This document shows, in pieces, positions 26,696 to 36,164 of a DNA stretch of 64,000 nucleotides. The DNA comes from a bacterium (GTDB taxonomy: Bacteria; Planctomycetota; Planctomycetia; Isosphaerales; Isosphaeraceae), in assembly GCA_016125085.1 (NCBI GenBank), contig WGMM01000018.1, positions 150,239 through 214,238 of the forward strand, given 5' to 3'. The position numbers and the translations under genes are program-made. Every line of letters starts with the position of its first letter. Within the stretch, counting starts at the first letter, position 1. Under the pieces are notes generated by a model. It was not told where the DNA came from, searched no databases, and saw nothing but the letters and a program-made list of their open reading frames with translations.

Positions 26696-27883
26696 ATGGA
26701 GCCGCAGTTTCCCGATGCCGTGGAGCGCAAGCTTCACGTCGGCTTCGTGATCAGCCTGTTCGCGCCGCTCGAAAGCGGTGCCGAACGGCAGGCCCGGCTG
26801 CAGGCGGAATCGCTGGCCAGGCGCGGACATTCCGTCACGGTTTTCACCCGTCATCTCGAAAATCTGCCCAGGGTGCAGACGCTTTATTCCGGCCCTTCAG
26901 GTGGGAAGCTCGTGGTGAAGCGGGTGATCCGTACGTCGCGCCTTGGGCCGGCATTCGGGTTGTCTTTCGTGGGCCGGCTGGCTTCGGCACTGGTCAGGGC
27001 CAGGAATTCGCTGGATGTCATCCACACGCACCAGGCCCTTTGGGAATCGATCACCCTGGGACTGGTGCGGGACATGTTGCCCTGCCCCGTGCTGGTTCAG
27101 CCGGCCAGCTCGGGTTACGACGGCGAAGCTCAGGAAATGATGCGCACGAAAGGTGCGGCGATCCTGCGGCGGCTGGCGATCCGTAACCGCCATTTCGCCT
27201 GCATCTCGGCCGAGATCGCCGACGAATGGGCAAACCTGGGCGTGCCCCGGTCGGCGATGATCCCGGCGGCGAGTGGTGTCGATACGATCCGGTTTCGGCC
27301 GTCCGGCACCGATCCGCTCGCTGATCGTGCCCAGTTTCAGGCAGTGTTTACCGGACGTCTGCATGACCAGAAGCAGGTGGACGTGCTGATTCGCGCCTGG
27401 CCCGAGGTGCGGAAGATCGCGCCGGGCCGGCTTTTGATCGTGGGCGACGGCCCATTGCGGCAGGATCTCGAACGCCTGCGCGATTCGCTCGGGCTCAGTG
27501 CCGACGCGGTACGTTTCGCCGGCAGGGTGGACGATCCCGCCGACATCCTGCGAGAGAGTGACCTGTTCGTCCTGCCCAGCCGGGCGGAAGGGATGAGCAA
27601 TTCGTTGCTTGAGGCGATGGCCACACGCCTGCCGTGCGTGGTTTCGGCGATCGGGGGAAACGTCGACCTTGTCCAGCCCGACGTGACAGGGCGGCTCGTG
27701 GCCGATCCTTCGCCGGGTGCCTGGGCGGAAGCGATTCTGGGCGTTTATCGCAATCCGGAAGCGGCGCGGCGGTGGGGGCGATCGGCTCGTGAAAAAGTGG
27801 AGCGGGAGTATTCGATCGACGCGATCGTCGACCGCAATCTCACGCTTTATCGCAGGTTGATTCACGAGCGGCGTGGACGCTGA
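26696..27883 (+). CDS. glycosyltransferase family 4
   Basis: A 395-aa GT-B enzyme with MSHxIISLF-like N-terminal Rossmann fold (HVGFVISLFAPLESGAERQ, typical of GT4) and the C-terminal nucleotide-sugar-binding domain: GRLHDQKQVDVLIRAW, SRAEGMSNSLLEAMATRLP (the E-x7-E retaining signature) and REYSIDAIVDR. It is cytoplasmic and probably adds a sugar to a lipid-linked or surface glycan. The ATG at 26696 is preferred, although a TTG at 26660 overlapping the DUF2007 stop is open. It belongs to a two-gene unit with DUF2007. Confidence 0.88.
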   Translation: MEPQFPDAVERKLHVGFVISLFAPLESGAERQARLQAESLARRGHSVTVFTRHLENLPRVQTLYSGPSGGKLVVKRVIRTSRLGPAFGLSFVGRLASALVRARNSLDVIHTHQALWESITLGLVRDMLPCPVLVQPASSGYDGEAQEMMRTKGAAILRRLAIRNRHFACISAEIADEWANLGVPRSAMIPAASGVDTIRFRPSGTDPLADRAQFQAVFTGRLHDQKQVDVLIRAWPEVRKIAPGRLLIVGDGPLRQDLERLRDSLGLSADAVRFAGRVDDPADILRESDLFVLPSRAEGMSNSLLEAMATRLPCVVSAIGGNVDLVQPDVTGRLVADPSPGAWAEAILGVYRNPEAARRWGRSAREKVEREYSIDAIVDRNLTLYRRLIHERRGR

Positions 27884-27904
27884 GAGGCCCTGACGCCAGG
27901 CTAT

Positions 27905-28183
27905 TCAGGATTCCGGGTCGCGCAGGACGCGGGCCGGGCCAACTTCGATGGCGGTGACGATGCCCGTGCCGTTTTCGACTGTTTCGACTTCGGCCCGGAA
28001 CGCCCGGCCGCCGACGGTGTCGGGGTCGAGGTCATCGAGCGTCAGGAGAATTTCGAACGGGACGAGGATCTTGCGGGGCTGTCCCGGGCTGACACCCTGG
28101 ACGGAAGCCGTGAGATGGACTCGATTTTCGTCGTCGGGATCCTGAAGCAATTCGGCGGAGCGGATGAAACCGCGGAGCGTCAT
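27905..28183 (-). CDS. small conserved hypothetical protein
   Basis: A 92-aa protein, hydrophilic, beginning MTLRGFIRSAELLQDPDDENRV and rich in beta-prone sequence (ILVPFEILLTLDDLDPDTVGGRAF). It has no signal peptide or membrane segment. I do not recognise the family, though the frame is coherent and GAGG precedes ATG 28183 by about 11 nt. It converges with the glycosyltransferase gene (21 bp between stops) and is divergent from the lipase gene. Confidence 0.6.
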   Translation of the reverse strand: MTLRGFIRSAELLQDPDDENRVHLTASVQGVSPGQPRKILVPFEILLTLDDLDPDTVGGRAFRAEVETVENGTGIVTAIEVGPARVLRDPES

Positions 28184-28400
28184 GGCGGTTGGCCCTCGAG
28201 AGAATCGGAGCGTCAGGCAAAGGGTATCGGATATGGCGATGCTGGCCGTGGCGTAAAACGGTTCGCCCGCGATTTTATCTATCATAATCGGCCGTGGCTT
28301 CGGGCGTCGCGTATATTTCTCGTGGAAGCACAACAGGGAATTCGGAAAGCCGCGAGCGGTCGATTCAATTGCACCCGGATCGACCGAAAATCGCAAGCCC

Positions 28401-28429
28401 TTCGAACCACTCGACATGGCCCCTATAAT
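28401..28429 (+). promoter_or_regulatory. promoter of lipase gene, near-leaderless
   Basis: TTCGAA (28401-28406) and a perfect TATAAT (28424-28429) spaced 17 bp. The ATG at 28439 begins only 9 bp after the -10 box, implying a leaderless or 2-3-nt leader transcript. Confidence 0.55.
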
Positions 28430-28438
28430 CGAAGCATC

Positions 28439-29248
28439 ATGAAACGCCCGCCCATTTATCCCGTGGTGATGTGTCATGGTCTGTTCGGCACCGAGCGATA
28501 CGGGGCCGGGCCGATTCACGCCGGGGATTATTATCGCGGCATTCTGAAGGCCGTAAGAGAAGCCGGTGTCGAGGCTTATGCTCCACGCGTTCACCCGCTG
28601 GCCGGGGTTTACCGCCGCACGTGGAAGCTGGCGGACCGGATCCGGCAGAAGTACGGCGATTCGCCGATTCACCTGATCGGTCACAGCATGGGCGGCCTGG
28701 ACGCCCGGCTGCTGGTCACCGATCCGGCATGGTCGAAACGAATCCTTTCGATTACGACGATCGGCACGCCTCACCTGGGAACGCCGCTGGCCGATATCGC
28801 CGCAAGGCGTCTGTCACTGCTCTATATCGGGCTCGAGAAATTCGGGGTGACAGTCGATGGGCTTCTCCAGGTCACGCGTAAACATACGGCAAAGCTCACG
28901 GCCGATTGGAGTGAGCCCGGCCGCGCAGAGTGCTGGAGCATCGCGGGCGATCCGGATCACGCGAACATGTTCTTCGGGCTTCGTCCGACTCACTCGCTTC
29001 TGAAAAGCTGGGAAGGGCCCAGCGATGGGCTTGTGCCTAAAGAATCGGCAGAAGGCTGGGGGGTGCCCCTGCCCGCCTGGCCGCACGACCATTTCCGCCA
29101 GATCAACTGGATGACGCCGCCATGGGTGCATCCGCACGTGATCCGCTCGTATATGGAATTGATGGACCGGATCGCGTCGATCGAAGAAGAGCGCAGGCCT
29201 AAGGTCTTGATTCAGAACACCTTCGCTCTCAGCGGAGTGAATTCGTGA
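28439..29248 (+). CDS. triacylglycerol lipase-type alpha/beta hydrolase
   Basis: A 269-aa alpha/beta-hydrolase with MCHGLFGTE (oxyanion loop) at residues 11-19, nucleophile elbow GHSMGG with Ser83, acidic residue Asp196 (PSDGLV) and His218 (HDHFRQINW). TTIGTPHLGTPLAD at 107-119 matches family I / PGAP1-like lipases and cutinase-like esterases. There is no signal peptide, so it is probably cytoplasmic or lipase-class esterase acting on membrane lipids. Its TATAAT box is only 9 bp from the ATG, which suggests leaderless translation. Downstream is a gene-free region of about 600 bp. Confidence 0.85.
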   Translation: MKRPPIYPVVMCHGLFGTERYGAGPIHAGDYYRGILKAVREAGVEAYAPRVHPLAGVYRRTWKLADRIRQKYGDSPIHLIGHSMGGLDARLLVTDPAWSKRILSITTIGTPHLGTPLADIAARRLSLLYIGLEKFGVTVDGLLQVTRKHTAKLTADWSEPGRAECWSIAGDPDHANMFFGLRPTHSLLKSWEGPSDGLVPKESAEGWGVPLPAWPHDHFRQINWMTPPWVHPHVIRSYMELMDRIASIEEERRPKVLIQNTFALSGVNS

Positions 29249-29872
29249 AGTGCCTTGCTGAAAAACAGGGCGATCCGTGTGCTCTGCCCTGAGTTTGGGC
29301 GAATTGCTGCACTCTCTTGCGAGGCGAGAGTTCCGGTAAGTAAACATGCCTGACTGGGTATGCATATTTTTCTGGCGTCAATGCTTTTCGGGTAAGCTTC
29401 TTGTGCAATAAAACTGGTCGCTCCTGAGAATTTCATGATGGCTGACGGATTTTGTCAGGGTTTCGGCATCATGGTTGCTTTTGATTTGATCGAAGCACGT
29501 GATTCCGCTTGAGGTCGGAATGGCGTGCGGCGCCTGCCAGGCCGATGCCGGGTTCACCGGTTCCGTTCTGGCCGATCGCAAGATGGTGGGCGTATCCGAA
29601 TCCTGAAGGCTGGATCTTCTTTCCGGCCGTTTACCCCCCCCAATGACAAATCGATCGTGACACAGTGCCATGGGCCCAGGCCCGCGGCAAGCGGAGAGGC
29701 TCTGCTTCTAAGAGTCTGTGCGTCTTGAGGTTGTGTGGCGGTTCGAGGAGCGTTGCGTGGGTGGATCTTCAGGGGCAGGCCGAGTCGCACAGGGGGGAGG
29801 CCTGTTCTTCGGAGCGGGTCGAATGACGAATGCGACTGGCCGATTGGGACCTCATCTGGAGCGAAAGCGGCG
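29249..29872. other. gene-free region
   Basis: 624 bp, A+T-richer than the flanks (e.g. around 29380-29500). I find no coding frame with codon use or family signal, no tRNA and no clear hairpin. It ends at the secreted hypothetical gene. Confidence 0.5.
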
Positions 29873-31021
29873 ATGCGATTCTCGATCTACACATCGATTC
29901 GGGTCCTGACGCTGGGTTTTCTGGTCTTGTCGGCGGTTTCTGTGGCCGTGGGCAGGATGTCGGCGAATCCCGTCGAAACGTTGAAGGTGGATCATCGGCA
30001 GCCCTGGACGGTGGCTCAGCACGTGATCGATCCCGTGCACGGGCGGAATCTGATTCTTCAGCCAGGCGCGGATCGCCGCATCGATCCGCGGTTTGGCGAG
30101 GGCGAATCGGTCGACTTGCTGGCGGTGAGTCCGTTCGCCGATCCGACGGGTCAACGGGAGATGGTCGGGCGACAGCGATCGGTTCGGGGTGAGGGTTCGG
30201 AGAGCGTGCCGGTGCGGATCGCGATGGGCCGGTTTCGGTATCCGGACGGCAAGCTGATCGAATCGCGCGTGACGGACTGGATGCCGAGTTCTCAGCCCGC
30301 CTGGGACGTGCGACTGGATCAGGGCCTGCGGACGGTGTTTTCGACGGGTGCCGGATTTCTGGTGCGGCTGGATTGGACGGACGAGCGCGGGCTGCCGGTT
30401 TCTCACAAGGGGGAGCGCATCGAATGGGCCGTCGAACCGCCGCTGGGTGATTCGACGAGCATCGGCGAGCCGGTCTGGGTTCCGGATCCGCAGTATCAGG
30501 ACAGGCTGATCGTGAACTTCTGGGGGCAGGATTCCGAGACCAGCGAGTATCATGTCGGGCTGGCCTGGGTCGAGTTGAATCGCAGCCGGACTCAGATCGT
30601 CGATTTCGGCATTCTGGTCGAGCGGAATCTGGGATTCATGAAGAATTCGATTTCGATTCGCAGCCCGAGTGCGAGGCTGGACGAACGAGGCGGGCTGCAC
30701 GTGCTGTGGATGGAGCGGAGGGATGGCATTCGCTCCTGGACGCTCTACCGCTCGGAACTCGAAATTCGGTCCCGCGCAGTGCATGCGAAGGCCGGTAAAT
30801 GGGCCATGGGCCAGGCGACCGAAGTGGCGAGCAACTGTCTGCCCGTTCCGGCGTATCTTGACAGGAACTCTCGCTATGCCTATTTCGTTGTGCCGAAATC
30901 GGCGTCCTGCTACGATGGTGGAGAGTGGCGTAAGACGTATGTCGGCGAGCCCCGGGCGGATTTGGCCCTGAGGCATGCCACGTCTGGCGGCATCGTGTTC
31001 GAAATGACATCCCGGCATTGA
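29873..31021 (+). CDS. secreted hypothetical protein
   Basis: A 382-aa exported protein with signal peptide (MRFSIYTSIRVLTLGFLVLSAVSVAVGRMSA). The mature part is beta-rich with repeats of charged turns (QPGADRRIDPRFGEGESVDLLAV, RLDERGGLHVLWMERRDGIRSW, SYDGGEWRK) reminiscent of beta-propeller or sialidase-like Asp-box proteins, but no Asp-box is clear. GGAG about 12 nt upstream supports ATG 29873. The next gene, a toroid-DUF4159 protein, starts 56 bp later, so both are probably one transcript. I do not recognise a family. Confidence 0.7.
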   Translation: MRFSIYTSIRVLTLGFLVLSAVSVAVGRMSANPVETLKVDHRQPWTVAQHVIDPVHGRNLILQPGADRRIDPRFGEGESVDLLAVSPFADPTGQREMVGRQRSVRGEGSESVPVRIAMGRFRYPDGKLIESRVTDWMPSSQPAWDVRLDQGLRTVFSTGAGFLVRLDWTDERGLPVSHKGERIEWAVEPPLGDSTSIGEPVWVPDPQYQDRLIVNFWGQDSETSEYHVGLAWVELNRSRTQIVDFGILVERNLGFMKNSISIRSPSARLDERGGLHVLWMERRDGIRSWTLYRSELEIRSRAVHAKAGKWAMGQATEVASNCLPVPAYLDRNSRYAYFVVPKSASCYDGGEWRKTYVGEPRADLALRHATSGGIVFEMTSRH

Positions 31022-31076
31022 TGGCCGCGCGGGGCGTGATCGCCCGTCGGCGATCGCGCTCCGAAAGTCGCTGAAA

Positions 31077-33398
31077 ATGATGCGGATTCGAAAGATCGAC
31101 GGCCGGATCGTGCGGACCCTCTTTATGTTGCTCGCGGCCTGGCCGGTCTTTTCGGCCGATGCGAAGGCCCAGGGCAATCGGGGGCTGACGCAGGAAGATG
31201 TCGAGCGATCGATTCGCGAGGGCGTGCGATATCTGAAGGCGCGCCAGCGGGATGACGGATCGTGGCCGAATTCCGGGTTCGAGCAGCATCCGACGGGTGT
31301 CACGGGGCTGGTTACTTTATCGCTTCTGACCGCCGGTGAGGACCCGGCATCTCCGGCCATGCAGCGGGCGCTCGACTTTCTGCGGCGGTACCGGGCCGAG
31401 GATCTGGACAGCGTTTACGCAGTATCGCTGCACACGATGGCGCTGGCTGCGGCGAATGAGGAAAAAGACAAAATTCGCCTGACGGCGAACGTGCAATGGC
31501 TGGAAAGTGCCCAGATCAAACCGACCGACCGGGTGAGCTGGCCTGGCACGTGGTCGTACACGTCGAAAAAGACGTCTCAGGGCGACAATTCGAATTCGCA
31601 ATACGCGCTGCTTGGCCTCAACGCCGCGAGTGAAGTCGGCATCCCTGTGAAGCCCGAGGTCTGGAAACTGGCACGGGATTACTGGACGAGTGCCCAGAAA
31701 CGCAGCGGCGGATGGGCCTATACGCCGAATTCGGACGCCGAATCAGGCAGTATGACATGCGCAGGCGTTTCCAGCATGGTGATCACGGGCCTGCGCCGGT
31801 TCGCGGGGACGGAGCGGCTGGTGGGCGACCGGATCGAAAACTGCGGCACGGGCGGGTTCGACCGCCGAATTCAGGCGGGCGTGGACTGGCTTTCGAGCCG
31901 GTTCACCGTCGAGAGCAATCCGGGTTCGCCGCTGGGCATCTGGAAATACTACTACTTATACGGCCTGGAGCGGGCGGGCCGGCTTTCGGGCATTCGCTAT
32001 TTCGGCAGCCGCGACTGGTATCGCGATGGTGCTCTGGAACTGGTGCGTGAGCAGGACCGGCTGCAGGGCTTCTGGCGCGGGCGCGACAATATCGAACGGG
32101 ATCCGGTGATCGCCACCAGCTTTGCCCTGCTGTTTCTGGCGAAAGGCCGGGCGCCGGTGCTGGTGAACAAGCTGCGGCACGCGCCGGGGCTGGACTGGAA
32201 CAACGATCCGGACGATGTGCGGAATCTCGTCAATGTGGTTTCGAAAGACTGGAACCACCTCATGACCTGGCAGACCGTGGACGCCGACCGATCGAGCCTG
32301 GAAGAGCTGCTGATGGCCCCGATCCTGTTCATGAACGGGCACGAGGCTCCGATTTTCAGCGAAGAAGGCAAGAAGCGGCTTCGGCAATATGTCGAACAGG
32401 GCGGCTTCATTCTGGCCGAGGCCTGCTGCGGCCGTAAGGAATTCGATCGCGGCTTCCGCGACCTGATCCGCGAGCTGTTCCCGGAGGCGGACTACGAACT
32501 GCACCCACTGCCGGCTGAGCATTCCATCTGGCGGGCCCGGCACAGGCTGACGCCCGAGGTGCATCCGCTGGAGGGGGTCGAATATGGCTGCCGGACGGTG
32601 ATCGTCTACAGCCCGGGTGACCTGAGCTGTTTCTGGAACAACGACGAAAGCCAGCCGGACAATCCCTCGGTGATCAAGGCACGCCGTGTCGGTCAGAATA
32701 TCGTGGATTACGCCACGGGCCGGGAATTGCCTGAGGACAAACTGGCGGTGCGTGAGATTCGTGATTTCAAGGAAGAGAGTTCGGCCAAGCGGAGCGTGCT
32801 GCAGATCGCCAAGCTGCGGCACGCGGGCGATTGGAACATCGCCCCGCTCTCGGTGCCGAACCTGACGAGCTTCATGCGTGAGAAGCTCAAGATGGATGTC
32901 GTCATCAACCACAAGGAACTGGCCGCCAGCGACCCCGCCCTGGTGAATTATCCGCTGCTTTACATTCATGGGCGAAATGCGATCACGCTCACCGGGGACG
33001 ACCTGGAGCGGCTGCGGCGACACGTGGACCCGGGTGGCGGCACGATCTTCGCCGATGCCGCCTGCGGCTCGCCGACGTTCGACACATCGTTCCGCAGGCT
33101 CGCGGCTGAGCTTTTCCCGAATAACCCGCTTCAGCCGATTCCGGCCGAGGACGAACTGCTGACGGGCAAGGTGGGCTATCCCCTGACCGATGTGCAATAC
33201 ACCAAGGCCGCGGGTGGGCAGAAGGCCGCGCCTCAGCTCGAAGGCGTGAAGATCGGCGACAAGTGGGTGCTCATCTATTCGAAATACGACCTGGGCTGCG
33301 CGCTGGAACGCCAGGCGGGTCTGGAATGCAAAGGTTACACTTACGAAAGTGCCCTGCGGATCACGGCCAATATCGTGCTCTATTCGACATTGCCCTGA
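31077..33398 (+). CDS. exported toroid (squalene-cyclase-like) plus tandem DUF4159 protein
   Basis: A 773-aa exported protein with signal peptide (MMRIRKIDGRIVRTLFMLLAAWPVFSADAKAQ). Residues ~40-360 form an alpha/alpha-toroid of prenyltransferase/squalene-cyclase type: RYLKARQRDDGSWPN, GVTGLVTLSLL, RALDFLRRY, SAQKRSGGWAY, VDWLSSRF. Two DUF4159 domains follow (about 375-555 and 573-773; compare PILFMNGHEAPIFSEEGKKRLRQYVEQGG with PLLYIHGRNAITLTGDDLERLRRHVDPGG), each with an EA/DAACG metal-like segment and YSPGDLSCFW / YSKYDLGCAL. Such toroid-DUF4159 proteins are common in planctomycetes; function unknown. Linked to the upstream secreted gene. Confidence 0.85.
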   Translation: MMRIRKIDGRIVRTLFMLLAAWPVFSADAKAQGNRGLTQEDVERSIREGVRYLKARQRDDGSWPNSGFEQHPTGVTGLVTLSLLTAGEDPASPAMQRALDFLRRYRAEDLDSVYAVSLHTMALAAANEEKDKIRLTANVQWLESAQIKPTDRVSWPGTWSYTSKKTSQGDNSNSQYALLGLNAASEVGIPVKPEVWKLARDYWTSAQKRSGGWAYTPNSDAESGSMTCAGVSSMVITGLRRFAGTERLVGDRIENCGTGGFDRRIQAGVDWLSSRFTVESNPGSPLGIWKYYYLYGLERAGRLSGIRYFGSRDWYRDGALELVREQDRLQGFWRGRDNIERDPVIATSFALLFLAKGRAPVLVNKLRHAPGLDWNNDPDDVRNLVNVVSKDWNHLMTWQTVDADRSSLEELLMAPILFMNGHEAPIFSEEGKKRLRQYVEQGGFILAEACCGRKEFDRGFRDLIRELFPEADYELHPLPAEHSIWRARHRLTPEVHPLEGVEYGCRTVIVYSPGDLSCFWNNDESQPDNPSVIKARRVGQNIVDYATGRELPEDKLAVREIRDFKEESSAKRSVLQIAKLRHAGDWNIAPLSVPNLTSFMREKLKMDVVINHKELAASDPALVNYPLLYIHGRNAITLTGDDLERLRRHVDPGGGTIFADAACGSPTFDTSFRRLAAELFPNNPLQPIPAEDELLTGKVGYPLTDVQYTKAAGGQKAAPQLEGVKIGDKWVLIYSKYDLGCALERQAGLECKGYTYESALRITANIVLYSTLP

Positions 33399-33443
33399 TC
33401 CTGAAGAACCTGAACGACTACCCGAACTGACGACCGGACGACG

Positions 33444-34493
33444 ATGAACGACCGCAAGCCGAAGATCCTTTCGATCACGAAAATGCACGAAGCCGGCCTG
33501 GGCCTGCTGCGCGAAGCTGGCGATCTACGCATGAGCCCTGGCTGGGATGATGCCACGATCAAGCGGGAAATCGCGGGGATGGAAGCCCTGGTGATCCGCA
33601 CCCAGGGCGAAATTACGGCCGAAGTGATGGACGCCGCTGGCCCTTCGCTGAAGGTCATCGGCCGGCACGGCGTCGGGTTCGATCACGTGGACATTCCGGC
33701 CGCGACCGAGCGGGGAATCCAGGTGGTCTATACCCCAGGCGCCAACATGGAAAGCGTTGCCGAGCACGCCATCGCCATGATGATCGCCCTTTCGAAGCAC
33801 TTCATGCCATCCATCCGGGCTCTGGAAGCAGGCGATTACTTCGCCCGGACGCGCTGGATGGGCCGCGATATCCGGGGCAAGTCGCTGGGCATCATCGGCT
33901 TCGGCAGAATCGGCAAACGCCTTGGCGAAATCGCCTATCAGGCCTTCGGTATGAAGGTGTATTACACGGATATCGTGGACATGCCAGCGAGCGCCATCGA
34001 GCGTGCCGGCGGTGCGCAAGCCGTCGACTTGGATACGCTGCTGCGAACCTGCGAATACATCAGCCTGCACGTGCCGCTGGACTCATCGACGCGAAAGCTG
34101 ATCGACCGTGAGGCACTCGCCAAAGTGCGGCCCGACTGCATCCTGCTCAATACCTGCCGCGGCCCTGTCGTGGACGAAGCCGCCGTCGCCGAAGCGCTCG
34201 ACGAAAAGCGGCTGTTCGGTTACGGTGCGGACGTTTTCGAAGTCGAGCCGCCGCCTGTGCCAGGGCATCCGCTGATCGGCCGGCCTGACAATATCATCCT
34301 TACCCCCCACAATGCGGCACAGACTGAGGAAAGCCTCATCAACATGGCGCAGTGGATGGCTGAGGATGTCCTGCGCGTCCTCAAGGGCGAACGGCCCAAA
34401 TATCCGGTGAATGACCCGGACGAAGTCGCCGCTGCCCGGCAAAAGCTGGGTGTCACGGCCAGTATCGCCACCGCGGATGGCGAAGACGGCTGA
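33444..34493 (+). CDS. D-isomer-specific 2-hydroxyacid dehydrogenase
   Basis: A 349-aa NAD-dependent dehydrogenase, cytoplasmic, interconverting a 2-oxoacid and a D-2-hydroxyacid (phosphoglycerate, lactate or glyoxylate type). Catalytic-domain motif VIRTQGEITAEVM, substrate motif GRHGVGFDHVDI, NAD-binding GIIGFGRIG (about residues 151-159), and the catalytic Arg/Glu/His trio NTCRGPVVDE, EVEPPPVPGHPLI, and LTPHNA are present. There is no ACT domain, so it is shorter than the long SerA type. It is 45 bp from the toroid-DUF4159 gene and converges with the HtrA-type gene. Confidence 0.92.
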   Translation: MNDRKPKILSITKMHEAGLGLLREAGDLRMSPGWDDATIKREIAGMEALVIRTQGEITAEVMDAAGPSLKVIGRHGVGFDHVDIPAATERGIQVVYTPGANMESVAEHAIAMMIALSKHFMPSIRALEAGDYFARTRWMGRDIRGKSLGIIGFGRIGKRLGEIAYQAFGMKVYYTDIVDMPASAIERAGGAQAVDLDTLLRTCEYISLHVPLDSSTRKLIDREALAKVRPDCILLNTCRGPVVDEAAVAEALDEKRLFGYGADVFEVEPPPVPGHPLIGRPDNIILTPHNAAQTEESLINMAQWMAEDVLRVLKGERPKYPVNDPDEVAAARQKLGVTASIATADGEDG

Positions 34494-34553
34494 CGGACCG
34501 TAAAGAAGCTGGCGGTCCGGGTGAGCTTCGGTCCGATCGAAGCCGCCCGGGCG

Positions 34554-36011
34554 TCATTCGGTGATATCGACAGGCCCCTCGAGCGTGACCAGACGGACAG
34601 GGCCTTTGAGGTCTTTGACGATCTCTCGAAACTCAGCCGGCGACCTCACGGCCTTGCCGTTGACGGAGACGATCAGCGCCCCGACTTGAAGCTTGCCCAT
34701 GGCAGGCGAGTCGGGGTCGATCTCCGTCACGATCACACCGTCGATCTCTTCTGCCGGCCGGATGAAAATCGGTGCGGGCAGTTCCCTGCGGGGGCCGAAA
34801 TTGGCCAGGTAGGAAAAATCGACCGCCATGCCGCGCCAGGGTGCGGGCTTGTTGGTGGCGATAACCTCGCCGGTGACGGGGAAACGGGCGAGCCGGACTT
34901 CTTTTTCCATGACTTTGCCCTGGCGACGTACGACGATCCGGACCGGCGTATCGACCGGCAATGCATTCACGGCCAGGACGAGGCTGTCGCCGTCCGCGAC
35001 TTCCATATCGCCGACCGTAATGATTTCGTCGAGCTGCATCAGGCCGGCTTTCGCGGCCGGCGTCTTGGGCGTGACCATGTTGATCGCATTGCTGCCAGCG
35101 GGGCTGAGCGAAACCCCCAGAAACCCGTATTCGACCGCCTTGCCTTCGATCAGAGATGCGATCGCCCTGCGTGAAAGCGGGTCAATCGGAATCGCATAAC
35201 CGGCCTGGGCGTCGAAACCCTGGGGCGTGCCGCCAGAAGTCGTGATGCCGACCAGTTCGCCTTTCATATTTACGACAGCACCGCCGGACATGCCCAGATT
35301 GAGCTTGCTGTCGAGCTGAAGCAAAGTCGGCAGGTGGCGTAGCTGACGGCCCACGCCTGAGGCAGAATCTTCGAGGTTCAGATCAAGCCGGCGGGCCTGG
35401 TTGGACACGATTCCGAACGCGGCGGAGGGTCTGCCGTCTTTGGCTGCATTGAACGGATTGCCAAGGGCTACCACGAACGAACCCTGGCGCAGTTTTTCGG
35501 ATTGACCGAGGCGGATCGGCTTGAGCACGGGCGGGCGGCCGAACATGGGGTCGCCTGATTTCGGGACGAGCACGGCCAGATCGCTGCGAGGGTCGGCGGC
35601 GATGATCTCGGCATAGAATTCCTGCCTGTCCGAAGCTCGAACGACGATCGAGTCTGCCCCCTGCACCACATGAAAGGCCGTGAGAATCTGACCCTGAGCG
35701 CCGACCACCACACCTGAGCCGTTATCGAACGACTGGAAATCGGGCGACATCGGATCACCGAAGCCGGCCATGGGCCGGAAATCGACCGGATTCGGCGTGG
35801 CACGGCCTTTCACGGCGTTCGTGCGATCGCTTTCGCCCTTGCGGATACGCGAAATGGCCACGACCGAATCACGTGCCCGGGTGATCGAATCTTCCACGGT
35901 CGATTCGAGAGCCGCGACGATCGCCGCGGCATCCGGCGGAGAGTATGATTTCGCCGGTTCCGGCGCTCCCTGAACGCAAAGCAGACATGACAGCCACAGC
36001 GGCGTGAACAT
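34554..36011 (-). CDS. HtrA/DegP-type serine protease with two PDZ domains
   Basis: A 485-aa exported protease. N-terminal hydrophobic signal (MFTPLWLSCLLCVQGA) is followed by an S1C trypsin fold with His114 (TAFHVV), Asp144 (PRSDLAVL) and Ser242 (NLGMSGGAV, versus the usual GNSGG). The PDZ regions lie at ~290-370 and ~400-480 (AGLMQLDEIITVGDME; PAMGKLQVGALIVSVNGKAVRSPAEF). It should act in the periplasm on misfolded or envelope proteins. AGGAG about 11 nt upstream supports ATG 36011. A perfect inverted repeat lies 90 bp upstream. Confidence 0.88.
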   Translation of the reverse strand: MFTPLWLSCLLCVQGAPEPAKSYSPPDAAAIVAALESTVEDSITRARDSVVAISRIRKGESDRTNAVKGRATPNPVDFRPMAGFGDPMSPDFQSFDNGSGVVVGAQGQILTAFHVVQGADSIVVRASDRQEFYAEIIAADPRSDLAVLVPKSGDPMFGRPPVLKPIRLGQSEKLRQGSFVVALGNPFNAAKDGRPSAAFGIVSNQARRLDLNLEDSASGVGRQLRHLPTLLQLDSKLNLGMSGGAVVNMKGELVGITTSGGTPQGFDAQAGYAIPIDPLSRRAIASLIEGKAVEYGFLGVSLSPAGSNAINMVTPKTPAAKAGLMQLDEIITVGDMEVADGDSLVLAVNALPVDTPVRIVVRRQGKVMEKEVRLARFPVTGEVIATNKPAPWRGMAVDFSYLANFGPRRELPAPIFIRPAEEIDGVIVTEIDPDSPAMGKLQVGALIVSVNGKAVRSPAEFREIVKDLKGPVRLVTLEGPVDITE

Positions 36012-36100
36012 GGTCGTGGCGGCTCCTGCACAGGTGCGTGGTTTCGCAGGCGGTCGGCCCGCTCCTCGATCGCGGCCCAGAATGGCCTCAATCCGTCACA

Positions 36101-36139
36101 TTTCATGATACGCGAAAAGGGTTGCCGCGTATCATGAAA
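36101..36139. repeat. perfect 14-bp inverted repeat between two minus-strand genes
   Basis: TTTCATGATACGCG and CGCGTATCATGAAA flank an 11-nt loop, 25 bp past the epimerase stop and 90 bp upstream of the HtrA start. It could be a terminator of the epimerase gene or an operator for the protease gene; there is no long T-run on either strand. Confidence 0.55.
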
Positions 36140-36164
36140 ATCGGATCGAAAGAGGTGGCCTGAA

